A program made the position numbers and the translations under genes. DNA of 64,000 bases from RAM1 sp050247515 (GTDB lineage Bacteria > Pseudomonadota > Gammaproteobacteria > Burkholderiales > Burkholderiaceae_C): the NCBI GenBank assembly GCA_050247515.1, contig JBFWUB010000010.1, forward strand, positions 62,001 to 126,000, read 5' to 3'. Positions within the stretch are counted from its first letter, which is position 1. Each line of letters begins with the position of its first letter. Of the stretch, positions 11,376 through 21,966 are shown piece after piece. The notes beneath the pieces were generated by a model, which had not been told where the DNA came from, searched no databases, and saw nothing but the letters and a program-made list of their open reading frames with translations.

Positions 11376-12131
11376 ATGATTTTCCCGCGGATGCGCATCG
11401 CCGCCATGCTGGCTGCCCTTTGCCTGGCGCCGGCCCTGCGGGCCGAAACAGCGCAGGTCGCGGTCGCCGCCAACTTCACGGCGCCGATGAAGCAGATTGC
11501 CTCGTCGTTCGAAAAGGATACCGGGCACAAGGTGCAGCTGTCCTCGGGCGCCACGGGCAAGTTCCATGCGCAGATCAAAAGCGGCGCGCCGTTCGACGTG
11601 TTCCTGTCGGCGGACGATAAAACCCCGGCGCGCCTGGATGCCGAGGGCGCCACGGTGGCGGGCAGCCGGTTCACCTACGCCACCGGCCGGCTGGTACTGT
11701 GGTCCCCGCGCGCCGGCGTGGTGGACGCCCGGGGAGACGTGCTGCGTGCCAACGCCTTCCGGCATCTGGCGATTGCCGCACCCCGACTGGCACCCTATGG
11801 CGCGGCGGCGGTCCAGTCACTGGAGCGCCTGGGTCTGCTGGCCGCCATCGAACCCAAATTCGTCCAGGGTGAAAGCATCGGCCAGACGTTCGGCTTCGTC
11901 GCAAGCGGCAATGCCGATCTGGGCTTCGTGGCGCTTTCCCAGGTGTATGAAAACGGCCAGCTCAAAAGCGGCTCGGGCTGGGTGGTGCCCGCCAATCTGC
12001 ACGCGCCGCTGCGCCAGGACGCCGTGCTGCTGGCGCGGGGCAAGGACAACCCCGCGGCCACCGCGCTCATGCGCTACCTGAAGTCCGAGCGGGTGCGCGC
12101 CATCATCCGCGCCTATGGCTACGAGGTGTGA
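11376..12131 (+). CDS. modA: Molybdate ABC transporter substrate-binding protein ModA
   Basis: A 251 aa periplasmic binding protein that captures molybdate (and tungstate). A signal peptide covers about residues 1-23, ending before ETAQVAVAANF. Hallmarks include VAVAANFTAPMKQIA, the SSGATGKFHAQIKSGAPFDVF oxyanion-binding region and the C-terminal ALMRYLKSERVRAIIRAYGYE. GAGG stands before the ATG. It is first gene of modABC, three bases from modB, and is probably repressed by ModE through the repeat at 11342-11366. Confidence 0.95.
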   Translation: MIFPRMRIAAMLAALCLAPALRAETAQVAVAANFTAPMKQIASSFEKDTGHKVQLSSGATGKFHAQIKSGAPFDVFLSADDKTPARLDAEGATVAGSRFTYATGRLVLWSPRAGVVDARGDVLRANAFRHLAIAAPRLAPYGAAAVQSLERLGLLAAIEPKFVQGESIGQTFGFVASGNADLGFVALSQVYENGQLKSGSGWVVPANLHAPLRQDAVLLARGKDNPAATALMRYLKSERVRAIIRAYGYEV

Positions 12132-12134
12132 TCC

Positions 12135-12794
12135 TTGGCCGCCGTCATCCTCACGCTGCAGCTGGCCGGCCTGACCACGCTGATCCTGCTGGTGCTGGGC
12201 ACGCCGCTGGCCTGGTGGCTGGCGCGCACGCGGTCCTGGGCCAAGGGGCCGGTGGGCGCGGTGGTGGCGCTGCCGCTGGTGCTGCCGCCCACGGTGCTGG
12301 GCTTTTACCTGCTGGTCACCATGGGCCCGGACGGCCCGGTGGGCCGCGTCACGCAGGCGCTGGGCATCGGGCTGCTGCCCTTCAGCTTCGCCGGGCTGGT
12401 CGTGGGCTCGGTGCTGTATTCAATGCCCTTCGTGGTGCAGCCCCTGCAAAACGCGTTTGAGGCCATGGGTGACCGCCCGCTGGAGGCCGCGGCCACCCTG
12501 CGCGCGTCGCCGCTGGACACCTTTTTCAGCGTGGTGGTGCCGCTGGCACGGCCCGGCTACCTCACGGCCACCGTCATGGGGTTTGCCCACACCGTGGGCG
12601 AATTCGGCGTGGTGCTGATGATTGGCGGCAACATTCCCGGCCAGACCCGGGTGGTGTCGGTCCAGATCTATGACCATGTGGAGGCGCTGGAGTACACCCA
12701 GGCGCACTGGCTGGCCGGGGGCATGGTGGTGTTTTCGTTCACGGTGCTGCTCGCGCTGTACCTGCTGAACCCCACCGGAAAGCGCGCGCGATGA
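12135..12794 (+). CDS. modB: Molybdate ABC transporter permease ModB
   Basis: A 219 aa inner-membrane permease with five to six helices. It has the EAA coupling loop (EAAATLRASPLDTFFSVVVPLARPG, about residues 115-140) that contacts ModC, and the conserved GFAHTVGEFGVVLMIGGNIPG. It begins with TTG three bases after the modA stop; no ATG is available nearby and the TTG gives the standard N-terminus. Its stop overlaps the modC start (ATGA). Confidence 0.95.
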   Translation: MAAVILTLQLAGLTTLILLVLGTPLAWWLARTRSWAKGPVGAVVALPLVLPPTVLGFYLLVTMGPDGPVGRVTQALGIGLLPFSFAGLVVGSVLYSMPFVVQPLQNAFEAMGDRPLEAAATLRASPLDTFFSVVVPLARPGYLTATVMGFAHTVGEFGVVLMIGGNIPGQTRVVSVQIYDHVEALEYTQAHWLAGGMVVFSFTVLLALYLLNPTGKRAR

Positions 12795-13642
12795 ACAGCG
12801 TGACCGCGCAATTCAGGCACGGCTGGCCGGGCTTCGCGCTGGATGTGTCGCTGGACCTGCCCGGGCGCGGCGTGACCGCCCTTTTCGGCCCGTCGGGCTG
12901 CGGCAAGACCACCACGCTGCGTGCCATGGCCGGGCTGCTGCGGACGTCCGGCGGGCGCCTGATGGTCAATGGCGAAACCTGGCAGGAGGGAGCGCGGTTT
13001 GTGCCACCCCACCGGCGCGCACTGGGCTATGTGTTCCAGGACGCCAACCTCTTTGCCCATCTCGACGTGCGCGGCAATGTGGAGTTTGGCCAGAGGCGTG
13101 TGCCGCCGGCACAGCGCCGCCTGGCACTGGATCAGGCGGTGGATCTGCTGGGCATCGCCGCGCTGATGGGGCGCCGCACCGCCGACCTGTCAGGCGGCGA
13201 GCGCCAGCGCGTGGCCATTGCGCGGGCCCTGGCGACCAGCCCGCGCCTGTTGCTGCTGGACGAGCCCCTGGCCGCGCTGGACGCGCAGCGCAAGGCCGAC
13301 GTGCTGCCCTGGCTGGAGCGCCTGCACCGCGAACTGGACATCCCCGTCATCTATGTGAGCCATGCCCTGGACGAGGTGCAGCGGCTGGCCGACCATGTGG
13401 TGCTGATGGAGGCCGGGTGTGTGGTGCAAAGCGGCCCGGCTGCCCAGGTGCTCGCGCACAAGCTGGTGCCGGTGCCGGACGCTGGCACCGCCGGCACCTG
13501 TGTTGTGGCCACCGTTCAGGCGCATGACACCGCGCGCGGCATGACCACGCTGATGCTGCAAGGCCTGCCGATTGAGCTGCCCGACACCACGGCACGCGCC
13601 CCGGGTCAGGTGGTGCGGCTGCGCTTTCAGATCACCGCATGA
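12791..13642 (+). CDS. modC: Molybdate ABC transporter ATP-binding protein ModC
   Basis: A 283 aa cytoplasmic ATPase that powers molybdate import. It has Walker A GPSGCGKTT, the Q-loop in YVFQDANLF, the signature LSGGERQRVA and Walker B LLLLDEPLAALD followed by the switch region YVSHALDEV. E. coli ModC is about 350 aa and ends in a full Mop/TOBE domain. Here only about 60 residues follow the ATPase core, so the regulatory domain is shortened. It is translationally coupled to modB and ends against the convergent EgtB-like gene. Confidence 0.95.
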   Translation: MNSVTAQFRHGWPGFALDVSLDLPGRGVTALFGPSGCGKTTTLRAMAGLLRTSGGRLMVNGETWQEGARFVPPHRRALGYVFQDANLFAHLDVRGNVEFGQRRVPPAQRRLALDQAVDLLGIAALMGRRTADLSGGERQRVAIARALATSPRLLLLDEPLAALDAQRKADVLPWLERLHRELDIPVIYVSHALDEVQRLADHVVLMEAGCVVQSGPAAQVLAHKLVPVPDAGTAGTCVVATVQAHDTARGMTTLMLQGLPIELPDTTARAPGQVVRLRFQITA

Positions 13643-13643
13643 G

Positions 13644-14894
13644 CTAGAGCGCGCACGAGCGAAAGCCCACGAAAGCGTCGTCCCTGCCGGGCAACGCAAA
13701 GCCCCGGTACTTGGGGTGCTTCATGCGCGCGCGCGTCGCAAACGATGCGCCGCGCTGCACCTTGGCCTGCCCAAACCAGGGCTGCGCGCCCCATTCGGAC
13801 TGGTGGGTCCACGGGTCCGCGCTGAAATCGGGGAAGGGCCGCAGCGTGGTGCCCGTCCATTCATGCACCTCGCCCCAGCGAAAGCCCCGCCGCGCCGCCG
13901 TGTGCGCGGCCACTTCCCATTCCACCTCGCTCGGCAGGCGCCGACCAGCCCAGCGGCACCAGGCGTCGGCCTCCCACCAGCTCACATGCATGGCGGGTTG
14001 CGTGGCGGCCATGCGCACGGGCCTGCCGAAATACGTCTGGATCACCGCGCCGCTGGCCACACCGATCTGCTCCACATGGCGCGGGCCGCGGCGGCCCTCC
14101 TGCGCGGCCTGGGCCTGCAGCCAGGCCCAACCCTCAGGCAACCAGTATTCAGGTTCGTCGTAGCCGCCGTCGTCCACGAACTCCACGAACTGCCCCCAGG
14201 TCACAGGCTGTGCATCGATTTCAAATTCAGGCACCTGCACCGCGTGGGCCCAGCGCTCCAGGTCAAACACAAAGCCCATGGGCGGCGAGCCCAGCATCCA
14301 GCGGGTGGCCGGCACCAGCAGCGGCTCGCGCGCCTGCACGCCCGCGGGCAGATCCACCCGCAGCGGCAGCGCAAGCGCCTGCGCCATGGCCATCAGCTGC
14401 TCACCGCGCAGGTCTTCATGGAACAGCGCCAGCCGGTAGAAGTACAGCGCGTCGTCTTCGTCACGCGTCTTGTCCAGCAGCTCCAGGGTGCTTTCCAGCG
14501 TATCCAGCAGCCAGGCGCGTGTCGCATCCGCCGGCGGCAGGTCCAGTACCCAGCGCGCCTGGGGCGGTACCAGCATCGGGCTCCACCAGCGGTCCGAGTG
14601 AGGCTCGATGGAGGCCAGCCGCGCCGGCTCGCCAGGGCAGTGGGGCCCGCGTGCGCGCTGCGTGTTGCGCCCGATCCAGAATTCAGCGAACCAGCCGATG
14701 TGCCCCGCCAGCCAGAGCGGCGGCACCAGCTCCGTGCGCTGCGGCACGGCAAAGCCGGTGTGGCCCAATGCCTGTTCGTATTGCCCCAGCAGGTGCAGCG
14801 TATGGTTGCGCGCGTCCATCAGCGCCAGCGACAACACCCCGGCGCCCGCGTGGCGGACGTCCGCGGAGTCGATGGCTGGGGTGGCAAGGGTCAT
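13644..14894 (-). CDS. EgtB/SenA-like nonheme iron enzyme (ergothioneine or selenoneine type synthase)
   Basis: A 416 aa protein with an N-terminal DinB-like helical domain and a C-terminal SUMF1/formylglycine-enzyme-like domain (AMHVSWWEADAWCRWAGRRLPSEVEWE, then KVQRGASFATRARMKHPKYRGF and VGFRSC). This architecture belongs to EgtB, OvoA and SenA, which make the C-S or C-Se bond to trimethylhistidine. The first iron-ligand region is present (WLAGHIGWFAEFW, His65). The second, usually HxxxHxE, reads HEDLRGE at 159-165, with Arg163 where the second His is expected. No egtD, senB or senC lies nearby, so the product is open. SenA is my preferred relative because of the Comamonadaceae context. Confidence 0.72.
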   Translation of the reverse strand: MTLATPAIDSADVRHAGAGVLSLALMDARNHTLHLLGQYEQALGHTGFAVPQRTELVPPLWLAGHIGWFAEFWIGRNTQRARGPHCPGEPARLASIEPHSDRWWSPMLVPPQARWVLDLPPADATRAWLLDTLESTLELLDKTRDEDDALYFYRLALFHEDLRGEQLMAMAQALALPLRVDLPAGVQAREPLLVPATRWMLGSPPMGFVFDLERWAHAVQVPEFEIDAQPVTWGQFVEFVDDGGYDEPEYWLPEGWAWLQAQAAQEGRRGPRHVEQIGVASGAVIQTYFGRPVRMAATQPAMHVSWWEADAWCRWAGRRLPSEVEWEVAAHTAARRGFRWGEVHEWTGTTLRPFPDFSADPWTHQSEWGAQPWFGQAKVQRGASFATRARMKHPKYRGFALPGRDDAFVGFRSCAL

Positions 14895-15072
14895 GCTGTG
14901 GCTATGATCGCACGCGACCCATCCGGCGCGCCACGTCTCGGTGTTTACCCCAAGTTCAATCCCTTGGTGTGCGTCAGGAATATTTCAGTCCTATCCTGCG
15001 CAAGGCTGGCAAACTAAAAGGCTAGATCGCGTTGGCGAGATCTGCGTAAAAAACTGACCGGAGACTTACAAC

Positions 15073-15669
15073 ATGCCTGTTCTCATGGCCCTGTCGGGCT
15101 TCATCGACCGTCTCAACACCTGGATAGGCAGACTGTCCATGTGGCTGATTCTGGCCACCACCCTCATCAGCGCCGGCAACGCCATCGTCCGCAAGGCGTT
15201 TGACAGCAGTTCCAACGCGCTGCTTGAAATCCAGTGGTACCTGTTTGCCGGCGTGTTCATGCTGGGCGCGGGCTATGCCCTGCTCAAGAACGCGCATGTG
15301 CGCATCGATTTCGTTTCCTCGCGCCTGAGCGCGCGCACGCGCAACTGGATTGACGTGGTCGGGTTCGTGCTGGTGCTCATGCCCTTGTGCGCGATGTGCA
15401 TCTACCTCAGCTGGCCGTTTTTCATGCAGGCCTGGACGTCGGGCGAGATGTCGTCCAACGCCGGTGGCCTGATCCGATGGCCGGTGTACCTGCTGATCCC
15501 CGTCGGCTTTGCCCTGCTGATGCTGCAAGGCGTGTCGGAGCTGATCAAGCGCCTGGCGTTCCTGCGCGGCCAGGGCGCTGACCCGCTGGCCCACGCGATG
15601 TCCGAAGAAGAGCTGCTGGTCCAGGAACTGGCCGCCGCCGCCGAAGCCAAGCTGGCCGGGAGCAAGTAA
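15073..15669 (+). CDS. TRAP transporter small permease (DctQ type)
   Basis: A 198 aa inner-membrane protein with four hydrophobic helices, the small membrane subunit of a tripartite ATP-independent periplasmic transporter. The family motif region around EIQWYLFAGVFMLGAGYALLKNAHVRIDF is present. A charged C-terminal tail with an EEELLVQELAAAAEAK helix follows the last helix. GGAG lies nine bases before the ATG. It is followed two bases later by the large permease. Substrate is probably a 2-oxo or other organic acid, judging from the TakP-like binding proteins next door. Confidence 0.93.
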   Translation: MPVLMALSGFIDRLNTWIGRLSMWLILATTLISAGNAIVRKAFDSSSNALLEIQWYLFAGVFMLGAGYALLKNAHVRIDFVSSRLSARTRNWIDVVGFVLVLMPLCAMCIYLSWPFFMQAWTSGEMSSNAGGLIRWPVYLLIPVGFALLMLQGVSELIKRLAFLRGQGADPLAHAMSEEELLVQELAAAAEAKLAGSK

Positions 15670-15671
15670 CC

Positions 15672-17459
<1,788 letters not shown>

Positions 17460-17486
17460 GCAATGGGGCTGGATGCCCCGCCCCAC

Positions 17487-17514
17487 GAAAAAGCGGCCCG
17501 AGGGCCGCTTTTTC
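17487..17514. terminator. Bidirectional intrinsic terminator
   Basis: GAAAAAGCGGCC, CGA, then GGGCCGCTTTTTC form a GC stem flanked by A and T runs. It lies between the convergent large permease gene and the first binding-protein gene and can end transcription from both sides. Confidence 0.85.
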
Positions 17515-17535
17515 ATGGGGCAGGTGCTGGCCCGA

Positions 17536-18615
17536 TTACAGCTTTTGCGACTGCATGAACCGGTCAAACGTGGCTTCGGTGAAGCGGAACCACAGGTTCT
17601 GCTCGGCGCGGAATTTTGAGTAGTCGGCGTACACCTTCTTCCAGTTCTCGTTTTTGGCGCTGAGCTCGTCATACACCGCCATGGAGGTCTTGAACGACGC
17701 CGCCATCACGTCCGCCGGGAAGGGGCGCAGCTTGGCACCCGCGCCCACCAGCTGCTTGAGCGCGGGCGGGTTCTTCACGTCGTACTTGGCCTGCATGTTC
17801 ACGTGGGCGAAGGCCGAGGCAGCCTCCACGATGGCCTTGTTCTCGGGCGACAGCGCGTCATAGGCCTTCTGGTTGATGAACAGGTCCACCTGCGGGCCGC
17901 CTTCCCACCAGCCGGGGTAATAGTAAAACGGCGCCACCTTGTTGAAGCCCAGCTTCTGGTCGTCGTACGGGCCCACCCATTCGGCCGCGTCGATCGTGCC
18001 TTTTTCCAGTGCCTGGTAGATCTCGCCGCCCGGGATGTTCTGGGGCACGCCGCCCATGCGTTCGAGCACCTTGCCGGCAAAACCGCCGATGCGGAACTTC
18101 AGGCCCTTGATGTCGGCGACTGACTTGATTTCCTTGCGGAACCAGCCGCCCATCTGCGAGCCGGTGTTGCCGCAGGGGAAGCTGATCATGTTGTATTTGG
18201 CATAGAACTCGCGCATGAGCTTCAGGCCGTTGCCCTCGTAGGTCCAGGCGCTCATCTGGCGGCTGTTCAGGCCGAAGGGAATGGCCGCGCCGATGGCAAA
18301 GGTCTCGTCCTTGCCGAAGAAGTAGTAAGGCACGGTGTGCGCGGCTTCCACGGTGCCGTTCTGCACGCCGTCCACCACGCCGAACGCGGGCATCAGCTCG
18401 CCGGCCGAATGCACGGAAATTTCAAACTTGCCGCCCGACATGGCCTTGACCTTGCTGGCGAACACTTCGGCGGCCCCGTAGATGGTGTCCAGCGACTTCG
18501 GGAAGCTGGAGGCAATACGCCAGCGAATGGCGGCCTGTGCGTGCACGGCGGGCGCCACGCCAGCGGCGAGCACGCCGGCAATGCCGGCGTTTTTGATGAG
18601 TGAGCGACGATCCAT
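17536..18615 (-). CDS. TRAP transporter substrate-binding protein, TakP-like (copy 1)
   Basis: A 359 aa periplasmic binding protein. An N-terminal export signal with RR (MDRRSLIKNAGIAG ... VHAQA) may use Sec or Tat. The core has TakP-family landmarks: PYYFFGKD, GGWFRKE, LKFRIGGF, GTIDAAEWVGPYDDQKLGF and PFYYYPGWWEGGPQ. TakP binds pyruvate and other 2-oxo acids with Na+, so an organic acid is the likely ligand. The ATG at 18615 has AAGGAG eight bases upstream; a longer frame starts at 18654. The gene converges on the permease operon. Copy 2 lies 204 bases upstream and differs at only about 49 of 359 positions by my hand comparison. Confidence 0.93.
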   Translation of the reverse strand: MDRRSLIKNAGIAGVLAAGVAPAVHAQAAIRWRIASSFPKSLDTIYGAAEVFASKVKAMSGGKFEISVHSAGELMPAFGVVDGVQNGTVEAAHTVPYYFFGKDETFAIGAAIPFGLNSRQMSAWTYEGNGLKLMREFYAKYNMISFPCGNTGSQMGGWFRKEIKSVADIKGLKFRIGGFAGKVLERMGGVPQNIPGGEIYQALEKGTIDAAEWVGPYDDQKLGFNKVAPFYYYPGWWEGGPQVDLFINQKAYDALSPENKAIVEAASAFAHVNMQAKYDVKNPPALKQLVGAGAKLRPFPADVMAASFKTSMAVYDELSAKNENWKKVYADYSKFRAEQNLWFRFTEATFDRFMQSQKL

Positions 18616-18767
18616 TGGCAAAACTCCTTGGGTTATAAAAGCCGCAGCGATCATCGTCGCCGCGCGGCTTCATCACCTGTCAGCTGGCTTGCAACGCGCT
18701 TAGGTGTTTGCGTTTAAGAAGTTCCGCTTTCAGCTTGTCGCGCTAACTCGAAGGTTCGTCGACCCAT

Positions 18768-18796
18768 AAAAAAACCGCGCCGAGGCGCGGTTTTTT
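18768..18796. terminator. Intrinsic terminator between the two binding-protein genes
   Basis: AAAAAAACCGCGCC, GA, then GGCGCGGTTTTTT form a strong hairpin with A and T runs on both sides. It lies just downstream of copy 2, so the two copies are probably separate transcripts and copy 1 needs its own promoter in 18616-18767. Confidence 0.85.
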
Positions 18797-18819
18797 GAAC
18801 CGGAAGCAGCGCAGGCTGC

Positions 18820-19899
18820 TTACAGCTTCTGCGACTGCATGAAGCGGTCGAACGTGGCTTCGGTGAAGCGGAACCACAGGTTCTGGTCGGCGCGGAACTT
18901 GGAGTAGTCCGCGTAGATCTTCTTCCAGTTTTCGTTCTTGGTGTTGAGCTCTTCGTAGATGCTCATCGCCGACTTGAAGGCGGCAGCCATCACGTCGTTG
19001 GGGAAGGGACGCAGCTTGGTGCCGGCGCCCACGAGTTGCTTCAGGGCCACCGGGTTGCGGGCATCGTACTTGGCCTGCATTTCGGTGTGCGCAAAAGCTG
19101 CGGCAGCCTCGACGATGGCCTTGTTCTCTGCGGACAGGGCGTCGAAGGCCTTCTGGTTGATGAAGAAGTCCAGTTGCGGGCCACCTTCCCACCAGCCGGG
19201 GTAGTAGTAGAACGGAGCGACCTTGTTGAAGCCCAGCTTCTGGTCGTCGTACGGGCCCACCCATTCGGCCGCGTCAATCGTGCCTTTTTCCAGCGCCTGG
19301 TAGATCTCGCCGCCGGGAATGTTCTGCGGCACGGCACCCAGGGGCGCCAGCACCTTGCCACCAAAGCCGCCGATGCGGAACTTCAGGCCCTTGATGTCGG
19401 CAACCGACTTGACTTCCTTACGGAACCAGCCGCCCATCTGGGCTCCGGTGTTGCCGCCGGGGAAGTTGATCATGTTGTACTTGGCATAGAACTCGCGCAT
19501 GAGCTTCATGCCGTTGCCTTCGTACATCCACGCGGTCATCTGGCGGCTGTTCAGGCCGAAGGGAATCGCGCAACCCAGCGCGAAGCACTCGTCCTTGCCG
19601 AAGAAATAGTACGGAGCGGTGTGGCACATTTCGACAGTGCCGTTCTGCACGCCGTCCACCACGCCGAACGCGGGCATCAGCTCGCCACCGGCATGGGTGG
19701 AGATTTCAAACTTGCCACCCGACATGGCCTTGACCTTGGCGGCGAACGTGTCGGCACCACCGAAGATGGTGTCCAGCGACTTGGGGAAGCTGGATGCCAG
19801 GCGCCAGCGGATGGCGGCCTGGGCATGCACGGCGGGTGCCACGCCTGCGGCCAGCACGCCCGCGATACCTGCGTTTTTGATGAGTGAACGACGATCCAT
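18820..19899 (-). CDS. TRAP transporter substrate-binding protein, TakP-like (copy 2)
   Basis: A 359 aa close paralogue of the gene at 17536-18615, aligned without gaps; roughly 86 percent of residues are identical by hand count. The signal peptide and the ligand loop GTIDAAEWVGPYDDQKLGF are unchanged. Differences cluster around residues 45-50, 90-100 and 315-325 (for example TVPYY against TAPYY, and a gain of Cys at VEMCH and DECFALGC). The ATG has GAGGAG eight bases upstream. This is a recent tandem duplication. The two proteins could serve the same permease with different ligand ranges or under different conditions. Confidence 0.93.
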   Translation of the reverse strand: MDRRSLIKNAGIAGVLAAGVAPAVHAQAAIRWRLASSFPKSLDTIFGGADTFAAKVKAMSGGKFEISTHAGGELMPAFGVVDGVQNGTVEMCHTAPYYFFGKDECFALGCAIPFGLNSRQMTAWMYEGNGMKLMREFYAKYNMINFPGGNTGAQMGGWFRKEVKSVADIKGLKFRIGGFGGKVLAPLGAVPQNIPGGEIYQALEKGTIDAAEWVGPYDDQKLGFNKVAPFYYYPGWWEGGPQLDFFINQKAFDALSAENKAIVEAAAAFAHTEMQAKYDARNPVALKQLVGAGTKLRPFPNDVMAAAFKSAMSIYEELNTKNENWKKIYADYSKFRADQNLWFRFTEATFDRFMQSQKL

Positions 19900-20075
19900 G
19901 TATTGCTCCTCGAATGAATCAGTGAATGGCTTGGACAGTTTTGATTTGAAGACAACTAAAGGTTGTCAGCCAAAATCAGGTGCCATTCTAGGAAGCGCAA
20001 CACTTAAGGTTTCGGGGGTTTTCCCTTGAGAAATACCCGGCAGCCTTTGGTACTCAGCCTTCTGTCAGCAAAGTC

Positions 20076-21962
20076 TCAGGATTGAACGACCTTGAGAGGC
20101 GGTCGTGCCTGCCCGTCATGCGGATTGAAGCGCGCGCGGATGGACGCCTCAATGCCCGCCGCATCCAGCCCCTGCATCGCCAGCAGCCGGGCCGGGTCGC
20201 CGTGTTCTATGAAAGCGTCAGGCAGGCCCAGATGCAGCAGGGGGCGGGTCACGCCGGCGGCGTTCAGGGCCTCGGCCACGGCGCTGCCGGCGCCGCCCAT
20301 GACGGCGCCTTCTTCGACAGTGACCAGCGCCTCATGCTGCGCGGCCACCTGCAGCAGCAGCTGCGTATCCAGCGGCTTGGCCCAGCGCATGTTGACCACC
20401 GTGGCGTCCAGCCGCTGCGCGGCCTCCAGCGCCGGGTACAGCAGCGTTCCAAAGGCCAGGATCGCAATGCCCTTGCCCTCGCGGCGCAGCTCGCCCTTGC
20501 CAAAGGGCAACGGCGTCAGGTCCGGCGACAGGGGCGTGCCCACACCCGCACCGCGCGGATAGCGCACGGCCACCGGATGGCTTTGCGCAAACGCGCTGCT
20601 CAGCAGGCCACGGCATTCGTTCTCGTCCGCGGGGCAGGCAATGCTCACCTGCGGAATGCAGCGCAGGTACGGGATGTCATAGGCGCCGGCGTGCGTGGCG
20701 CCGTCCGCGCCCACCAGGCCCGCGCGGTCCAGCGCAAACACCACGGGCAGGTTCTGCAGCGCCACGTCGTGGATGAGCTGGTCGTAGCCGCGCTGCAGGA
20801 AGGTGGAGTAGATCGCCACCACCGGCTTGAGCCCTTCGCAGGCCAGGCCGGCGGCGAACGTGACGGCATGCTGCTCGGCAATGCCAACGTCAAAGTACCG
20901 CCCGGGAAAGCGCCTTTCAAACTCCACCAGGCCCGAACCCTCCCGCATCGCGGGCGTGATGCCCACCAGCCTCGCGTCCTGCGCGGCCATGTCGCACAGC
21001 CACTGGCCAAAGACCTGGGTGAACGTGGGCTTGGGCGGCGTGGCCGGCTTGGTCAGCCCCACCGCGGGGTCGAACTTGCCGGGGCCGTGGTAGGCCACCG
21101 GGTCGGCCTCGGCCAGTTTGTAGCCCTGGCCCTTGCGGGTGACCACGTGCAGGAACTGCGGGCCGCGCAGCTGCTTGATGTTTTCCAGCGTGGGGATCAG
21201 CGAATCCAGGTCATGGCCGTCGATCGGGCCGATGTAGTTGAAGCCGAATTTCTCGAACAGCGTCGCCGGCACCACCATGCCCTTGGCCTGCTGCTCGAAG
21301 CGCTTGGCCAGCTCGAACAGCGGCGGCACGGGCTTGAGCACACTTTTGCCCACATTCTTGGCCGCCGCGTAGAACTGCCCGCTCATCAGCTGGGCCAGGT
21401 AACGGTTCAGCGCGCCGACGGGCGGGCTGATGGACATGTCGTTGTCATTGAGGATCACCAGCAGGTTGCAGTCGGCCACGCCCGCGTTGTTCAGCGCCTC
21501 GAAGGCCATGCCCGCGCTCATGGCGCCGTCGCCGATGATGGCCACGGCGTGGCGGTCCTCACCCTTGTGGCGCGCGCCCAGGGCCATGCCCAGCGCGGCC
21601 GAGATGCTGGTGGACGAATGCGCGGTGCCGAAGGTGTCGTATTCGCTTTCGGCGCGCTGCGGAAAGCCCGACAACCCGCCCAGCTGGCGCAGCGTGCCCA
21701 TGCGGTCGCGCCGCCCGGTCAGGATCTTGTGCGGATAGGTCTGGTGGCCCACGTCCCACACCAGGCGGTCTTGCGGCGTGTTGAAAACATAGTGCAGCGC
21801 AACGGTCAGTTCCACCGTGCCCAGGTTGGAGCTCAGGTGCCCACCCGTGCGCGAAACGCTGTCCAGCACAAAGGCGCGCAGTTCGTCGGCCAGCTCGCGC
21901 AGCTGGGCACGCGGCAGCCGGCGCAGGTCGGCCGGGTCGTTGATGGTTGATAGCAGTGTCAT
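20076..21962 (-). CDS. dxs: 1-deoxy-D-xylulose-5-phosphate synthase
   Basis: A 628 aa thiamine-diphosphate enzyme that condenses pyruvate and glyceraldehyde 3-phosphate, the first step of the MEP isoprenoid pathway. Visible hallmarks are HSSTSISAALGMALG, the ThDP motif GDGAMSAGMAFEALNNAG, and the transketolase domain with DRAGLVGADGATHAGAYD. The length is normal. I chose the ATG at 21962 (MTLLSTINDPADLR); the frame is open further upstream but through ispA. It starts four bases after the ispA stop, so xseB-ispA-dxs is one operon. The gap to 19899 shows no clear terminator. Confidence 0.97.
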   Translation of the reverse strand: MTLLSTINDPADLRRLPRAQLRELADELRAFVLDSVSRTGGHLSSNLGTVELTVALHYVFNTPQDRLVWDVGHQTYPHKILTGRRDRMGTLRQLGGLSGFPQRAESEYDTFGTAHSSTSISAALGMALGARHKGEDRHAVAIIGDGAMSAGMAFEALNNAGVADCNLLVILNDNDMSISPPVGALNRYLAQLMSGQFYAAAKNVGKSVLKPVPPLFELAKRFEQQAKGMVVPATLFEKFGFNYIGPIDGHDLDSLIPTLENIKQLRGPQFLHVVTRKGQGYKLAEADPVAYHGPGKFDPAVGLTKPATPPKPTFTQVFGQWLCDMAAQDARLVGITPAMREGSGLVEFERRFPGRYFDVGIAEQHAVTFAAGLACEGLKPVVAIYSTFLQRGYDQLIHDVALQNLPVVFALDRAGLVGADGATHAGAYDIPYLRCIPQVSIACPADENECRGLLSSAFAQSHPVAVRYPRGAGVGTPLSPDLTPLPFGKGELRREGKGIAILAFGTLLYPALEAAQRLDATVVNMRWAKPLDTQLLLQVAAQHEALVTVEEGAVMGGAGSAVAEALNAAGVTRPLLHLGLPDAFIEHGDPARLLAMQGLDAAGIEASIRARFNPHDGQARPPLKVVQS

Positions 21963-21966
21963 GGCT

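Noticed and set aside
15014..15032. TGGCAAACTAAAAGGCTA before the TRAP operon, resembling a sigma-54 promoter of dct systems
   Set aside because: The GG to GC spacing is eleven bases and the TT before GC is missing. A sigma-54 site is not supported.
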